Positions 33,598 through 41,047 of a stretch of 64,000 nucleotides of DNA are shown here, one piece after another. The notes under the pieces are model-generated. The model ran no database searches and was not told the DNA's origin. It saw nothing but the letters and a program-made list of their open reading frames with translations. The stretch's first letter is position 1, and each line of letters starts with the position of its first letter. Source of the stretch: Streptomyces scabiei 87.22. Lineage in GTDB: Bacteria; Actinomycetota; Actinomycetes; Streptomycetales; Streptomycetaceae. The position numbers were made by a program, and so were the translations under genes. The stretch lies in NCBI RefSeq assembly GCF_000091305.1, contig NC_013929.1:7130001-7194000 (forward strand), given 5' to 3'.

Positions 33598-34358
33598 CGT
33601 ACAACCTGGCGCCCAAGGGCGCGCCCTGGTTCGAGCACCTGACGGACAGCGTCCGCGCCCTCGGTGAGGCCGCTCGGGAGTGGCAGCTGGCCGACCGCGC
33701 GGCCTCCCTCAACGAGGCCCACGTGGGCATGGAGCGGAGCGTCCTGCACGAGGGCCGCACCACCCACGAGCCCGGCCCCGACACGGTGCCCCTGCACCGC
33801 CGGACGTACGACAACCGCCGCCCGCACGTGTCCGCGTGCTACGAGCTGCAGCGCCTCTACCGGGAGCACCGCAGCCGCACCCGCCGCGGGTACCGGGACA
33901 CGGCGATGCTGTACGCGTCGGGTGCCGCGTGGGCGATCACCCAGGCGCAGACCGGCCGGGAGCCCCACCAGGTCGTGTTCACCCTCGACCACTACGAGCG
34001 GCCCGCACCCATCCCGCACGGCTACGGCATCGAGTGCCTCGGCCCGTACGCGGGGGCGAAGGAGCTGGCCGCCGCGTACGAGCAGTTGCGGTCCATGCAC
34101 CTGGCCGAGGACATCTCCGAGGAGATCGCGGGCCGCCCCGACCACGAGGTGACCGAGCGCGACGCCAGCGACATGTGGGAGGCCGGCGACTACGCCCGCG
34201 GCCTCCCGGATGCCGCCTACGCCTACGGCCGTCTCCTTGAGCGCGCCCTGCAGTACACACTCCTCGGTCCGAAGAACGCCCACCGTCGGCAGCTCGCCGA
34301 GCAGCGCGCCGCCGAGCAGGCCGCGGCCGCCGACGAGGCCGAGGGAGGCAGCCGGTGA
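33594..34358 (+). CDS. Early phage protein of unknown function
   Basis: A 254-residue, highly charged helical protein (VTYNLAPKGAPWFEHLTDSV...) with a conserved-looking centre RPHVSACYELQRLYREHRSR and a C-terminal Ala/Glu-rich helix. No catalytic motif or membrane segment is present. It is coupled on both sides by GTGA overlaps. Confidence 0.7.
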   Translation: MTYNLAPKGAPWFEHLTDSVRALGEAAREWQLADRAASLNEAHVGMERSVLHEGRTTHEPGPDTVPLHRRTYDNRRPHVSACYELQRLYREHRSRTRRGYRDTAMLYASGAAWAITQAQTGREPHQVVFTLDHYERPAPIPHGYGIECLGPYAGAKELAAAYEQLRSMHLAEDISEEIAGRPDHEVTERDASDMWEAGDYARGLPDAAYAYGRLLERALQYTLLGPKNAHRRQLAEQRAAEQAAAADEAEGGSR

Positions 34359-34960
34359 GCGCCGTCGACCAGCACGCCGAGGCGCACCGGCTGCGCGACG
34401 AGGACGGCTACGGCGCGCGCCGGATCGCGGCCGAGCTGGGCATCACCCGCCACGCGGCCACCCGGCTGCTCGCGCAGCCACTGCCTCAGCCGGTGGCCGA
34501 CCAGGTGGCCGAAGTGGCCGCCGAGCGGCTGCCGGTGGCCGACCAGGTGGCCGAAGTGGCCGCGCAGGAACGGCCGGTGGCTGAGCCGGTGGCCGAACTG
34601 GCCGTCCCGGAACGGCCGGTGGCTGCCCGGGTGGCTGAGGTGGCCGACCAGCGGCCGCCGGTGGCCGTGGGGGCGGTCGTGCCGTCCGGCCAGGTGGCTG
34701 AAGCGACGGGAGTGGCGCGGCTGTTCCGGCTGCCGGGGTCGCGGAGTCCCTGGCTGCAGGTGGATCTGTCCGGCCGGCCGTGGCTGCTGCGGGACCTGAT
34801 GCGGCTGGTGCGTCTCGGCCTGCAGATCCCGCACGTGGTCGACATCGCCGTGCGGAGCTTCGCGGCCGCCTATTGGGAGGCCGTGACCGGCGGCCACCTG
34901 GCCCCGGGCCAGTCCTACGAGGTGCAGACCCGCGTACGGCCCTGCCGCCACGCCACCTGA
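34355..34960 (+). CDS. HTH protein with five 14-residue tandem repeats
   Basis: A 201-residue protein. The N-terminal resolvase/Homeodomain-like HTH is AEAHRLRDEDGYGARRIAAE followed by LGITRHAATRLLAQP (about 8-42). Residues 46-115 are five copies of a 14-residue unit of the form PVADQVAEVAAERL, with Val at heptad-like spacing, suggesting an extended helical or coiled segment. The C-terminal ~80 residues form a separate domain (VARLFRLPGSRSPWLQVDLS through AAYWEAVTGG). It is probably a DNA-binding architectural or regulatory protein; no homologue is recognised. Confidence 0.72.
   Translation: MSAVDQHAEAHRLRDEDGYGARRIAAELGITRHAATRLLAQPLPQPVADQVAEVAAERLPVADQVAEVAAQERPVAEPVAELAVPERPVAARVAEVADQRPPVAVGAVVPSGQVAEATGVARLFRLPGSRSPWLQVDLSGRPWLLRDLMRLVRLGLQIPHVVDIAVRSFAAAYWEAVTGGHLAPGQSYEVQTRVRPCRHAT
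34490..34699 (+). repeat. 42-bp tandem repeat inside the HTH protein gene
   Basis: Units start at 34490, 34532, 34574, 34616 and 34658 with an exact 42-bp period. The first two share their first 32 bases exactly (CCGGTGGCCGACCAGGTGGC then CGAAGTGGCCGC), which implies recent duplication; the last is degenerate. Confidence 0.85.
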
Positions 34961-34964
34961 GACC

Positions 34965-35000
34965 GGCCGCCCGCCCGCCCCCTCTGCGGGGCGGGCGGCC
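34965..35000 (+). terminator. Hairpin ending the second early sub-operon
   Basis: GGCCGCCCGCCC (34965-34976) pairs perfectly with GGGCGGGCGGCC (34989-35000) around a 12-base loop, directly after the stop at 34960. Confidence 0.7.
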
Positions 35001-35041
35001 ACCCCGTCGGCCACTGGCCGACCACTGGCTGAGGAGGACCC

Positions 35042-35212
35042 GTGCCCAACCGCCGCCGCCAGCCGTGCGACGTCCCGGCCCTGCCGCACTCCCTCAACTC
35101 GCGGCTGTACCCGAGCGGCTGGAAGTGCGACCGCCACAGCCCCTGGGGCAGGGCCGGCCACGACAGCCCCACACCCCGCGTCAAGACACAGCCCGAATCG
35201 AGGCCCGCATGA
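35042..35212 (+). CDS. Small Cys-containing phage protein
   Basis: A 56-residue ORF with an excellent ribosome site (GAGGAGG, 4 bases before GTG 35042). The product VPNRRRQPCDVPALPHSLNS... contains two isolated Cys and the motif WKCDRHSPWGRAGH, recalling a short zinc-binding or DNA-binding peptide. The stop overlaps the next start (ATGA). Homologues of this kind occur in Streptomyces phages and mobile elements; function unknown. Confidence 0.65.
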   Translation: MPNRRRQPCDVPALPHSLNSRLYPSGWKCDRHSPWGRAGHDSPTPRVKTQPESRPA

Positions 35213-35589
35213 CCGAGACCAGACAGCCCGTCCCGACCCCGGCCGCAGTGGCCGCGCTGCCCGTGCCGTACGAGCGGACCCGCTGGGAGGCCGCGGTGCT
35301 GGCCCGGCAGTTGCACTACCGCACCCTCGCGGTCGCACTGATCCTGTCCCACCACGCCGGGCCCGGCGGGATCCTCGCCGAGGACGGCATCCAGCGCACC
35401 GGCCGCATGCGCGAGCTGACCATGATCAGCTCCGAGAACATCCGCCAGGCGCTGCGCTACCTGGAGGTCCTGGGACTGCTCGTCCGTGTCCCGCTCAGCG
35501 CCAGCGCGCCGCGCGGGGTCGCCCGGGGGATCGTCCTGACTGTCCCGGCCCGGCACGAGCGGCCCCCGCATCCCGGGGAGCGCCCGTGA
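35209..35589 (+). CDS. Winged-HTH phage protein
   Basis: A 126-residue protein. The central region YRTLAVALILSHHAGPGGIL through RMRELTMISSENIRQALRYL and EVLGLLVRVP (about 37-95) is a winged HTH of the MarR/replication-initiator type. It is coupled to both neighbours (ATGA). It lies two genes before the putative initiator and could be a regulator of replication genes. Confidence 0.72.
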   Translation: MTETRQPVPTPAAVAALPVPYERTRWEAAVLARQLHYRTLAVALILSHHAGPGGILAEDGIQRTGRMRELTMISSENIRQALRYLEVLGLLVRVPLSASAPRGVARGIVLTVPARHERPPHPGERP

Positions 35590-35834
35590 GCGACCAGGTG
35601 CGGCACGTGCCCGGGCAGATCGAGTTACTGCCCGACGACCCACCGCGCTACGGCGGTCCGGCCGCGGTGCCGGCCACGCCGATCACCACGTCGGGGCGCA
35701 CCGAGTTCACCGTGCGCTGCGAGTCCGGCTGCGGCGAGTACCACCGCCACACCGGCCCCGGCGTACGCACAACGCCGTGCGGCGCCACCTACACCGTGCC
35801 CGCCCTCACCGGCCCTCAGGAGTCCCCGCCTTGA
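35586..35834 (+). CDS. Small phage protein with Cys pair motif
   Basis: An 82-residue protein starting VSDQVRHVPGQIELLPDDPP. Its C-terminal half is beta-rich with FTVRCESGCGEYHRH and TTPCGATYTV, i.e. C-x3-C...H-x-H...C, a plausible zinc site. GTG overlaps the preceding stop. No family is recognised. Confidence 0.65.
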   Translation: MSDQVRHVPGQIELLPDDPPRYGGPAAVPATPITTSGRTEFTVRCESGCGEYHRHTGPGVRTTPCGATYTVPALTGPQESPP

Positions 35835-35890
35835 CCTCGCCACTCCCGGACGGCATCCGCCCGTGACCCGTCCGCCCGCACGCCCGGCCT

Positions 35891-35919
35891 GGCCCCGTCA
35901 CACCCCTGGTGACGGGGCC
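35891..35919 (+). terminator. Hairpin before the replication-initiator-like gene
   Basis: A perfect 11-bp stem GGCCCCGTCAC / GTGACGGGGCC with loop ACCCCTG, in the 142-bp gap between 35834 and 35977. Confidence 0.72.
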
Positions 35920-35976
35920 GGTGGCGTGGCGTGGGCGGGCGGCCCCGCATCCACGACGACCAGGACCAGGAGCATC

Positions 35977-36930
35977 GTGTCTGACACCGAGCTGGAGCCG
36001 AACGCTGGCGGCAGCGTGGCGCACAACTGGGGGAACGCGCTCGCCCGGCGCTGGGCCCCGGAACTGCCCCGGCCGCTGACCCAGGGGTTCCTCACCTGCC
36101 TGTACGCGCTGCGTCAGCTCGCGTCCGCCGACGGCCAGTTGAAGTACGCGCGTGACGGCAAGGGCATCACCCTCGCCGAGATCACCGCCGCCTGCAGGTC
36201 GAGCCAGAAGGACGTGCGCGCGTTCCTGACGGCCGCGATCGCCGCCGGGGTCGTGACGACCGTCGGAGCCCGCCGCAGGGGCGTGGCGGCCGTCTACTGC
36301 CTGCTGGTGTCCCCCCGGCCGAACTGGGCCGCCGCGGCCGCCGTCGTCGACAACCACCGGCGCGGCAAGACCACCACCCGCGAGCCCGCCGAGGAGCCGA
36401 CGAGTTCGGTCCACAGTGGACCGACGTCCCAGGCCCCGAGTTCGGACCACTGTGGACCCAACTCCGCCGCGGCAAGTTCGGTCCACAGTGGTCCCTCGGA
36501 GTTCGGTCCACAGTGGTCCCGCGAGTTCGGTCCACAGTGGTCCCACCACCCAGGTATTACCCATGAACTACCCCATGAGGATCTGTCTGTAGGACCTCAG
36601 GTGCGGGATGCGCGGGGGCGCGAGAGCCATGAGCGGGCCGAGGACGCCTCGACCGCCGAGGCCCGTCCGCTGCGCGCCGTCGACGGCAAGCGCTCCGGCG
36701 CACGCCCGGCTCGCCCGTCCGGGCAGATGCCGCTCCTGATGACCGTCCCGGCCCCTCACGACCCCCAGGAGCCTCCCGCAGGCCCCAGCGCGGGTGATCA
36801 CTCGATCGGAGGGCCCCGAGACGGCTGGAGGGCCCTTGTGGCCCGCGAGCGCCCCGACGACGCCCAGGCCGTCTACGGCGACCGCTGGACCGGCACCCAC
36901 GCCCACCACCTGCCCGGCAACACCGGCTGA
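35977..36930 (+). CDS. Winged-helix replication-initiator-like protein containing the candidate phage origin
   Basis: A 317-residue protein. The N-terminal ~120 residues form a winged-helix domain: NWGNALARRWAPELPRPLTQ, then GFLTCLYALRQLASADG, then KGITLAEITAACRSSQKDVR and AFLTAAIAAGVVTTVGAR, similar in layout to phage O-type initiators. Residues ~140-195 are a disordered linker encoded by five 20-bp DNA repeats (36403-36543). The C-terminal part is Pro/Arg-rich and ends DGWRALVARERPDDAQAVYG. GTG 35977 has GGAG four bases upstream. The assignment is by architecture and repeats; a regulator that binds within its own gene is the alternative. Confidence 0.62.
   Translation: MSDTELEPNAGGSVAHNWGNALARRWAPELPRPLTQGFLTCLYALRQLASADGQLKYARDGKGITLAEITAACRSSQKDVRAFLTAAIAAGVVTTVGARRRGVAAVYCLLVSPRPNWAAAAAVVDNHRRGKTTTREPAEEPTSSVHSGPTSQAPSSDHCGPNSAAASSVHSGPSEFGPQWSREFGPQWSHHPGITHELPHEDLSVGPQVRDARGRESHERAEDASTAEARPLRAVDGKRSGARPARPSGQMPLLMTVPAPHDPQEPPAGPSAGDHSIGGPRDGWRALVARERPDDAQAVYGDRWTGTHAHHLPGNTG
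36403..36543 (+). repeat. Five iteron-like 20-bp palindromic repeats (candidate phage replication origin)
   Basis: Copies of AGTTCGGTCCACAGTGGTCC or near variants start at 36403, 36439, 36475, 36500 and 36524. Each has the dyad CCAC-W-GTGG; copy 1 is a perfect 15-bp palindrome GGTCCACAGTGGACC. Copies 1-3 and copies 4-5 are read in different frames (SSVHSGP versus EFGPQWS), so selection is on the DNA, not the protein. Confidence 0.7.
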
Positions 36931-36947
36931 CCCGGAAGGACACTGCG

Positions 36948-37295
36948 ATGCCCTACACCCCGCCCCCGCGGCCCGCCCCCCGCAACGGCCCCGGCACCTG
37001 CCCCAGATGCGGCGCCGAGGTGATCTGGTGCCTCAACGCCAACGGGATCACCCAGCCGGTCAACCGCCAGCGCACCCCCGAGTACGGCAACCAGGCCGTC
37101 CGCGTCGACGTCGCCGGCCGCTGGCACACCCGCCAGCTCGCCGGCGACCGCAAGACCCTGGAGGGCAGCGAGGCGATCCACTACCCCCACGCCCCCACCT
37201 GCACCAACCCCCCGCCCAAGCCCACCCCCGCCGCACGCCGGCTCTCCTCCGCCAAGGTCCGCCAGGGCGTACGCCCCATCAGGCAGCAGCGATGA
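36948..37295 (+). CDS. Zinc-ribbon phage protein
   Basis: A 115-residue protein: PRNGPGTCPRCGAEVIWCLN (a CxxC knuckle at 18-21, and C29) and a later HYPHAPTCTNPPP that could complete the zinc site. The N- and C-termini are basic and Pro-rich. It overlaps the next gene by ATGA. It may bind nucleic acid; no precise family is recognised. Confidence 0.7.
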   Translation: MPYTPPPRPAPRNGPGTCPRCGAEVIWCLNANGITQPVNRQRTPEYGNQAVRVDVAGRWHTRQLAGDRKTLEGSEAIHYPHAPTCTNPPPKPTPAARRLSSAKVRQGVRPIRQQR

Positions 37296-37906
37296 AGGCC
37301 CGCGAGGACGTCGCCGCGATGCTCCGCGCCGGCGCCACCTACGCCCAGATCAAGTCCCGCCTGCAGGTCTCCGACTTGCTGATCAGCCGCACCCGCCACG
37401 ACCTGGACATCCCCCTGCCTCCGGAGCGGGTCAAGCGCAGCAGAGCAGAACTCGTCGCCGTCGACGCCCAGGCCGTCACCATGCTCCGCGCCGGCGCCAC
37501 CTACGACGAGATCCGCAGCGCGCTCCGGCTGGACCCCAACCGCATCTCCCGCCTGCGGAAGCAGCACAGCATTCCCGTCCCGCCCCGTGACCGCTGGGCA
37601 CCCCTGCGCCTCACCGTCGAGGAGTCGTTCACCCGGTACGCCCGGCCCACCCCCGAGGGCGGCCACCTGATCTGGACCGGCCCTCGCAGCGGTCGCGGCC
37701 TCGACCTGATCGCCTCCGGCCGCACCCACAACGCCCGCCACGTGGCGTTCCGGAAGCACTACGGCCGCGACCCCGACGGACAGACCCGCCGCACCTGCGA
37801 CCAGCCCGACTGCATCGCCGGCGCCCACCTCACCGACCGCACCCTCCGCCAAGCCAACCAGCACGCCGACAAGAAATTCGAACGCATCTTCGGGAGCAGC
37901 ACATGA
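37292..37906 (+). CDS. HTH-HTH-HNH-like phage protein, copy 1
   Basis: A 204-residue protein built of two short HTH repeats (REDVAAMLRAGATYAQIKSR at 3-22 and AVTMLRAGATYDEIRSALRL at about 58-77) and a C-terminal HNH/homing-endonuclease-like domain (HLIWTGPRSGRGLD, then NARHVAFRKHYGRDPDGQ, CDQPDCIAGAHLTD and RTLRQANQHADKKFERIFG). The Cys/His set C-x4-C-x4-H fits a metal finger. The next gene is a clear paralogue, so the pair arose by tandem duplication. It may be a nuclease or a DNA-binding factor. Confidence 0.75.
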   Translation: MKAREDVAAMLRAGATYAQIKSRLQVSDLLISRTRHDLDIPLPPERVKRSRAELVAVDAQAVTMLRAGATYDEIRSALRLDPNRISRLRKQHSIPVPPRDRWAPLRLTVEESFTRYARPTPEGGHLIWTGPRSGRGLDLIASGRTHNARHVAFRKHYGRDPDGQTRRTCDQPDCIAGAHLTDRTLRQANQHADKKFERIFGSST

Positions 37907-38523
37907 GCAAGGTTCGCGAGGACGTCGCCGACATGCTCCGCGCCGGCGCCACCTACCGGCAGATCATCGCCCGCCTCGGCGTCCGCCAGGCCACCATCGC
38001 CGCCACCCGCAAGGCGTACCGCATCCCCCTGCCCGCCGGCCGCACCGGCCGCCACCGCGACACCCCCGGAGCCGCGGACGTCGACGCCGCCATCGCCGCG
38101 ATGCTCCGCGCCGGCGCCACCTACACCGAGGTCCGCGAACAGCTGCACGTCAGCGCCCAGCGGATCTCCGGCGTCCGCCTGGAACAGAAGATCCCCGTAC
38201 CCGCCGGCCGCTGCCCCGGCCACAACGGCCCCCGCACCCCCGAACAGACCCTCGCCCAGTACAGCCGGCCGGCCGCAGACGGCCACACCACCTGGACCGG
38301 CCCCACCGACGGCGCCGGGAAACCCACCATCTGGACCCGCCACCAGGCCCTCAGCGGCTGGCGCGTCGCCTTCCTCGCCCACCACGGCCGCGAACCCGAC
38401 GGCCGCGTCCAAGTCGCCTGCGACCAGCCCCGCTGCATCGCCGGCCCCCACCTCACCGACCGCCGCATCCGCCAAGCCAACCAACGCGCCGACACCGCAT
38501 TCGAACAGATCTTCGGCACCTGA
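37903..38523 (+). CDS. HTH-HTH-HNH-like phage protein, copy 2
   Basis: A 206-residue paralogue of the preceding gene, overlapping it by 4 bases (ATGA). The architecture is the same: VREDVADMLRAGATYRQIIA (4-23), AAIAAMLRAGATYTEVREQL (about 62-81), and the C-terminal TTWTGPTDGAGKP, WRVAFLAHHGREPDGR, CDQPRCIAGPHLTDRRIRQA. The C-terminal 80 residues match copy 1 closely while linkers differ, suggesting retained function with different target specificity. Confidence 0.75.
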   Translation: MSKVREDVADMLRAGATYRQIIARLGVRQATIAATRKAYRIPLPAGRTGRHRDTPGAADVDAAIAAMLRAGATYTEVREQLHVSAQRISGVRLEQKIPVPAGRCPGHNGPRTPEQTLAQYSRPAADGHTTWTGPTDGAGKPTIWTRHQALSGWRVAFLAHHGREPDGRVQVACDQPRCIAGPHLTDRRIRQANQRADTAFEQIFGT

Positions 38524-38539
38524 AGACCCGGAAAGACAC

Positions 38540-38959
38540 ATGACGACACCCGACGACACCCCCGCCATCACCGACACCCACGTCCTGGCCCACCCGCCCG
38601 GCCCCGACCTCACCGCCTGGCTCGCCGACACACCCCACACCCTCGACGGCGACCAGCTCACCCTCCACACCGACCTCGGCGACATGCAGCCACGCCCCGG
38701 CTGGACCCTCCTGAAGTGGACCGACGGCGAGATCACCGTCGCCTCACCCCGAACCGTCGAACGCGTGTACGGGCCCCACGGACAGCTCACCCGCTACACC
38801 CAACTCCTGCGCACCCTCACCAGCGCCCCCGACGCGCCCACCCACTGCCACACCCACCCGCCCGCCTGGGACGGCGCCGGCCCCTGCCAGTACTGCACCG
38901 CCCTCCTCCAAGCCCGTACCGAACTGGCCGCCCTCGACACTCTCAAGGACCAGCCGTGA
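38540..38959 (+). CDS. Early phage protein of unknown function
   Basis: A 139-residue protein (MTTPDDTPAITDTHVLAHPP...). The central beta-rich part includes GWTLLKWTDGEITVASPRTV; the C-terminal PTHCHTHPPAWDGAGPCQYC holds a His/Cys cluster that may bind metal. The stop overlaps the next start (GTGA). No family is recognised. Confidence 0.68.
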   Translation: MTTPDDTPAITDTHVLAHPPGPDLTAWLADTPHTLDGDQLTLHTDLGDMQPRPGWTLLKWTDGEITVASPRTVERVYGPHGQLTRYTQLLRTLTSAPDAPTHCHTHPPAWDGAGPCQYCTALLQARTELAALDTLKDQP

Positions 38960-39444
38960 CCGGACCCCAGCCCGACACGCTCACCGGCCGCCACGGCGTA
39001 GCCCACCGCATCCCCACTGCCCGCTACCGCGAGGAGCACCGAGCCACCCTCGACGCCTGGATCATCACCGCCGAACGCTGGCATCCCGCCTGGTCCCAGT
39101 ACCTCCTGTGCGCGCTCAGCCTCGCCGACATCGAGGGCGCACCCCCGGCCAAGAAGCGCACCCCGGACGTCACTCACGAGCTGCTCGTCGTCGTCCTCAA
39201 CCCCGACCACGGCCCCTACGACGCCCGCCTCGTCCGCCCCGACTACCTGCAGCACCTCACCCCCGTGAACGTGGCCGAGCAGTTCACCGCCACCGACGAC
39301 CAGGCCCGCCGCATCGCCCGCCTCTGCACCCGCGAGGTCGTCGACGGCCGCCTCACCCCCGAAACGGGCGACGCACCCGCCCACATCCGCGCCTGGTGGC
39401 ACGTCACCATCCGCGAAGCCCTCAGCAACCCCCGCCGCGCCTGA
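38956..39444 (+). CDS. Early phage protein of unknown function
   Basis: A 162-residue soluble protein. THELLVVVLNPDHGPYDARL, followed by VNVAEQFTATDDQARRIARL, suggests an alpha/beta fold; there is no catalytic motif. It is coupled to the preceding gene and is the last of the initiator sub-operon; a long inverted repeat follows. Confidence 0.68.
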   Translation: MTGPQPDTLTGRHGVAHRIPTARYREEHRATLDAWIITAERWHPAWSQYLLCALSLADIEGAPPAKKRTPDVTHELLVVVLNPDHGPYDARLVRPDYLQHLTPVNVAEQFTATDDQARRIARLCTREVVDGRLTPETGDAPAHIRAWWHVTIREALSNPRRA

Positions 39445-39450
39445 CCCAGC

Positions 39451-39507
39451 CTCGCGCGCGCACGCGCCTGCGATTGCGCACGCGGTAACCGCAGGCGCAC
39501 GCGCGAG
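39451..39507 (+). terminator. Long imperfect hairpin
   Basis: CTCGCGCG...GCGCCTGCG on the left pairs with CGCAGGCGC...CGCGCGAG on the right, with a 4-base asymmetry. An inner GCGGTAACCGC palindrome lies in the loop. It ends the sub-operon at 39444. Confidence 0.6.
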
Positions 39508-39560
39508 ACCCCTACCCGCCAGTACGAATGGGCGCAGCGCCCCGGACGGAAAGAACGATC

Positions 39561-40280
39561 ATGTGCACCACCCCCGGCTGCGGCCGCGCCCGCGACACCA
39601 AGACCACCCGCCGCCTGTGCCGCCGCTGCAGCGACCGCTTCACCGCGCAGCTCCACGAACTCCAGTGGCAGCTCCCGCACCTGCGCGCCTGCCTCTACCC
39701 CGACCGCAGCCCCACCACCGGCAGCATCCACGGCGGCCGCGCCCACTCACCCCTGCCCGCACGCGGCGACGTCCTCAACCTCCTCGCCGCCGGATCCAAC
39801 AGCACCCTCGACGACCCGTACGGCGACGCCCGCCGCGACCAGGACGGCCCCATACCCGTCGACACGATGCTCCGCGGATGGGCCGAGGCCCTCGCCAAGC
39901 ACATCCGCATCGCCCCCACCCCCTGGCTGCGCCCCGGCCGTACCTGGGCCGCCTGGCACATCGCCTACCTCCCCTGGACCCTCACCGCCGACTGGGCCGG
40001 CCTCTTCCACCAGGAGCTGGGCGACGTCCTCGCCCGCGTACGCGCCATCACCCACACCGAACCCCAACGCCACCTGCAGGACGCCCCCTGCCCCCACTGC
40101 GACGCCTTCGCCCTGGTCGACGAGGACTGGGCCAACTACATCGAGTGCACCGTCTGCGGAGCGCTCCTCACCCACGCCGAGTACTTCGACCACGCCCGCC
40201 GCGTCCTCCCCGGCCTCTACCGCACCGCCCTGCAACTCGTCACCGCCCGAGCCCAGGACACCCAGACCACGAACGCCTGA
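39561..40280 (+). CDS. Zinc-finger phage protein with N- and C-terminal Cys motifs
   Basis: A 239-residue protein. The N-terminus MCTTPGCGRARDTKTTRRLC, followed by RRC, provides C-x4-C...C-x2-C. A second site, CPHCDAF...CTVCGAL (about 178-203), is a canonical CxxC pair. Between them is a helical domain (WAEALAKHIRIAPTPWLRPG through WAGLFHQELGDVLARVRAI). Proteins of this outline recur in Streptomyces phages. ATG 39561 is chosen since the Cys motif begins there; the ribosome site (GGAAAG) is weak. Confidence 0.72.
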   Translation: MCTTPGCGRARDTKTTRRLCRRCSDRFTAQLHELQWQLPHLRACLYPDRSPTTGSIHGGRAHSPLPARGDVLNLLAAGSNSTLDDPYGDARRDQDGPIPVDTMLRGWAEALAKHIRIAPTPWLRPGRTWAAWHIAYLPWTLTADWAGLFHQELGDVLARVRAITHTEPQRHLQDAPCPHCDAFALVDEDWANYIECTVCGALLTHAEYFDHARRVLPGLYRTALQLVTARAQDTQTTNA

Positions 40281-40306
40281 CCGACCTCATTGCGGGCCGA
40301 CAAGCG

Positions 40307-40336
40307 TTGTCACTGGACAAGATCCGGTCCTAGCGT
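40307..40336 (+). promoter_or_regulatory. Candidate promoter before the 40442 operon
   Basis: TTGTCA at 40307-40312, 18 bases, TAGCGT at 40331-40336. A perfect hairpin follows about 45 bases downstream. Confidence 0.5.
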
Positions 40337-40382
40337 GAACATGGGGCCAGCGCCACACCTGTGTTCGCTTCACACGACTCCC

Positions 40383-40415
40383 ACAGCCCCAGACCCCCAA
40401 CCGGTCTGGGGCTGT
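40383..40415 (+). terminator. Perfect 13-bp hairpin in the leader of the 40442 operon
   Basis: ACAGCCCCAGACC and GGTCTGGGGCTGT flank the loop CCCAACC. It lies between the promoter-like motif (40307-40336) and the ribosome site (40426-40433), so it may act as an attenuator or terminate upstream transcripts. Confidence 0.7.
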
Positions 40416-40441
40416 CGTGCATCCCGGAGGAGGTGGCCCCT

Positions 40442-40705
40442 GTGCCCGACTTCTACACCGGCACCCAGGCCGCCCAACTCGCCACCCGATGGCGACGCAC
40501 CGTCAGCGCCAACGCCGCCGCCGTCACCCGCTCCGCCATCTCCAACTGGGTCGCCCGCGGCCACCTCAAGCCAGCCGGCCTCGACGAGCACAACCGGCCC
40601 CTGTTCGCCCTCCCCGACATCGCCCGCGCCGAGCTGGCCACCCGCCGCCGCGCCCTGCGCCTGGTCGGCATCGGCTCCACCACCCAGGAGACGTCCCGCC
40701 CATGA
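40442..40705 (+). CDS. Small HTH phage protein (MerR/excisionase-like)
   Basis: An 87-residue protein. FYTGTQAAQLATRWRRTVSA through VTRSAISNWVARGHLKPAGL and PLFALPDIARAELATR is a MerR-type/excisionase-like winged HTH (W-x-x-x-G-x-L followed by the wing and a Leu-rich helix). GTG 40442 has GGAGGAGG eight bases upstream. It could be a recombination directionality factor or a late regulator; its distance from int makes the second as likely. Confidence 0.72.
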   Translation: MPDFYTGTQAAQLATRWRRTVSANAAAVTRSAISNWVARGHLKPAGLDEHNRPLFALPDIARAELATRRRALRLVGIGSTTQETSRP

Positions 40706-41046
40706 GCGACGAAGAACAGAGCTTCGGAGCCTGGCGCACCGAGCACCACAACCGCGCCCAGGCCCACGCCTTCCACTGGGCAGAACGGGCCACCAGCGAG
40801 TACGAGCAGGCCGTACGGCACGAGGACGACGCCCGCGAACGCCAGCAGTACGACAGCGGATGGCAGCGTGACCGGGCAGCCGAGGCCCGCAGCCTCGCCC
40901 AGGTCCACGGCGTACGGTCCACCGAGGCCATCAGGCTGGCCGAGATGTGGGCACGCGTCGCCCAGGGCCTCGCCGACGGCGAACTCCCGCTGCACGCGGT
41001 GCTGGAGTCGACTTCGGAACCGGCCGGCGCGCACCCCACCCCATGA
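40702..41046 (+). CDS. Small helical phage protein
   Basis: A 114-residue, strongly charged helical protein (MSDEEQSFGAWRTEHHNRAQ...), rich in Arg, Glu and Ala, likely coiled coil over residues 10-85. It overlaps the previous stop (ATGA). Function unknown. Confidence 0.68.
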   Translation: MSDEEQSFGAWRTEHHNRAQAHAFHWAERATSEYEQAVRHEDDARERQQYDSGWQRDRAAEARSLAQVHGVRSTEAIRLAEMWARVAQGLADGELPLHAVLESTSEPAGAHPTP

Positions 41047-41047
41047 C

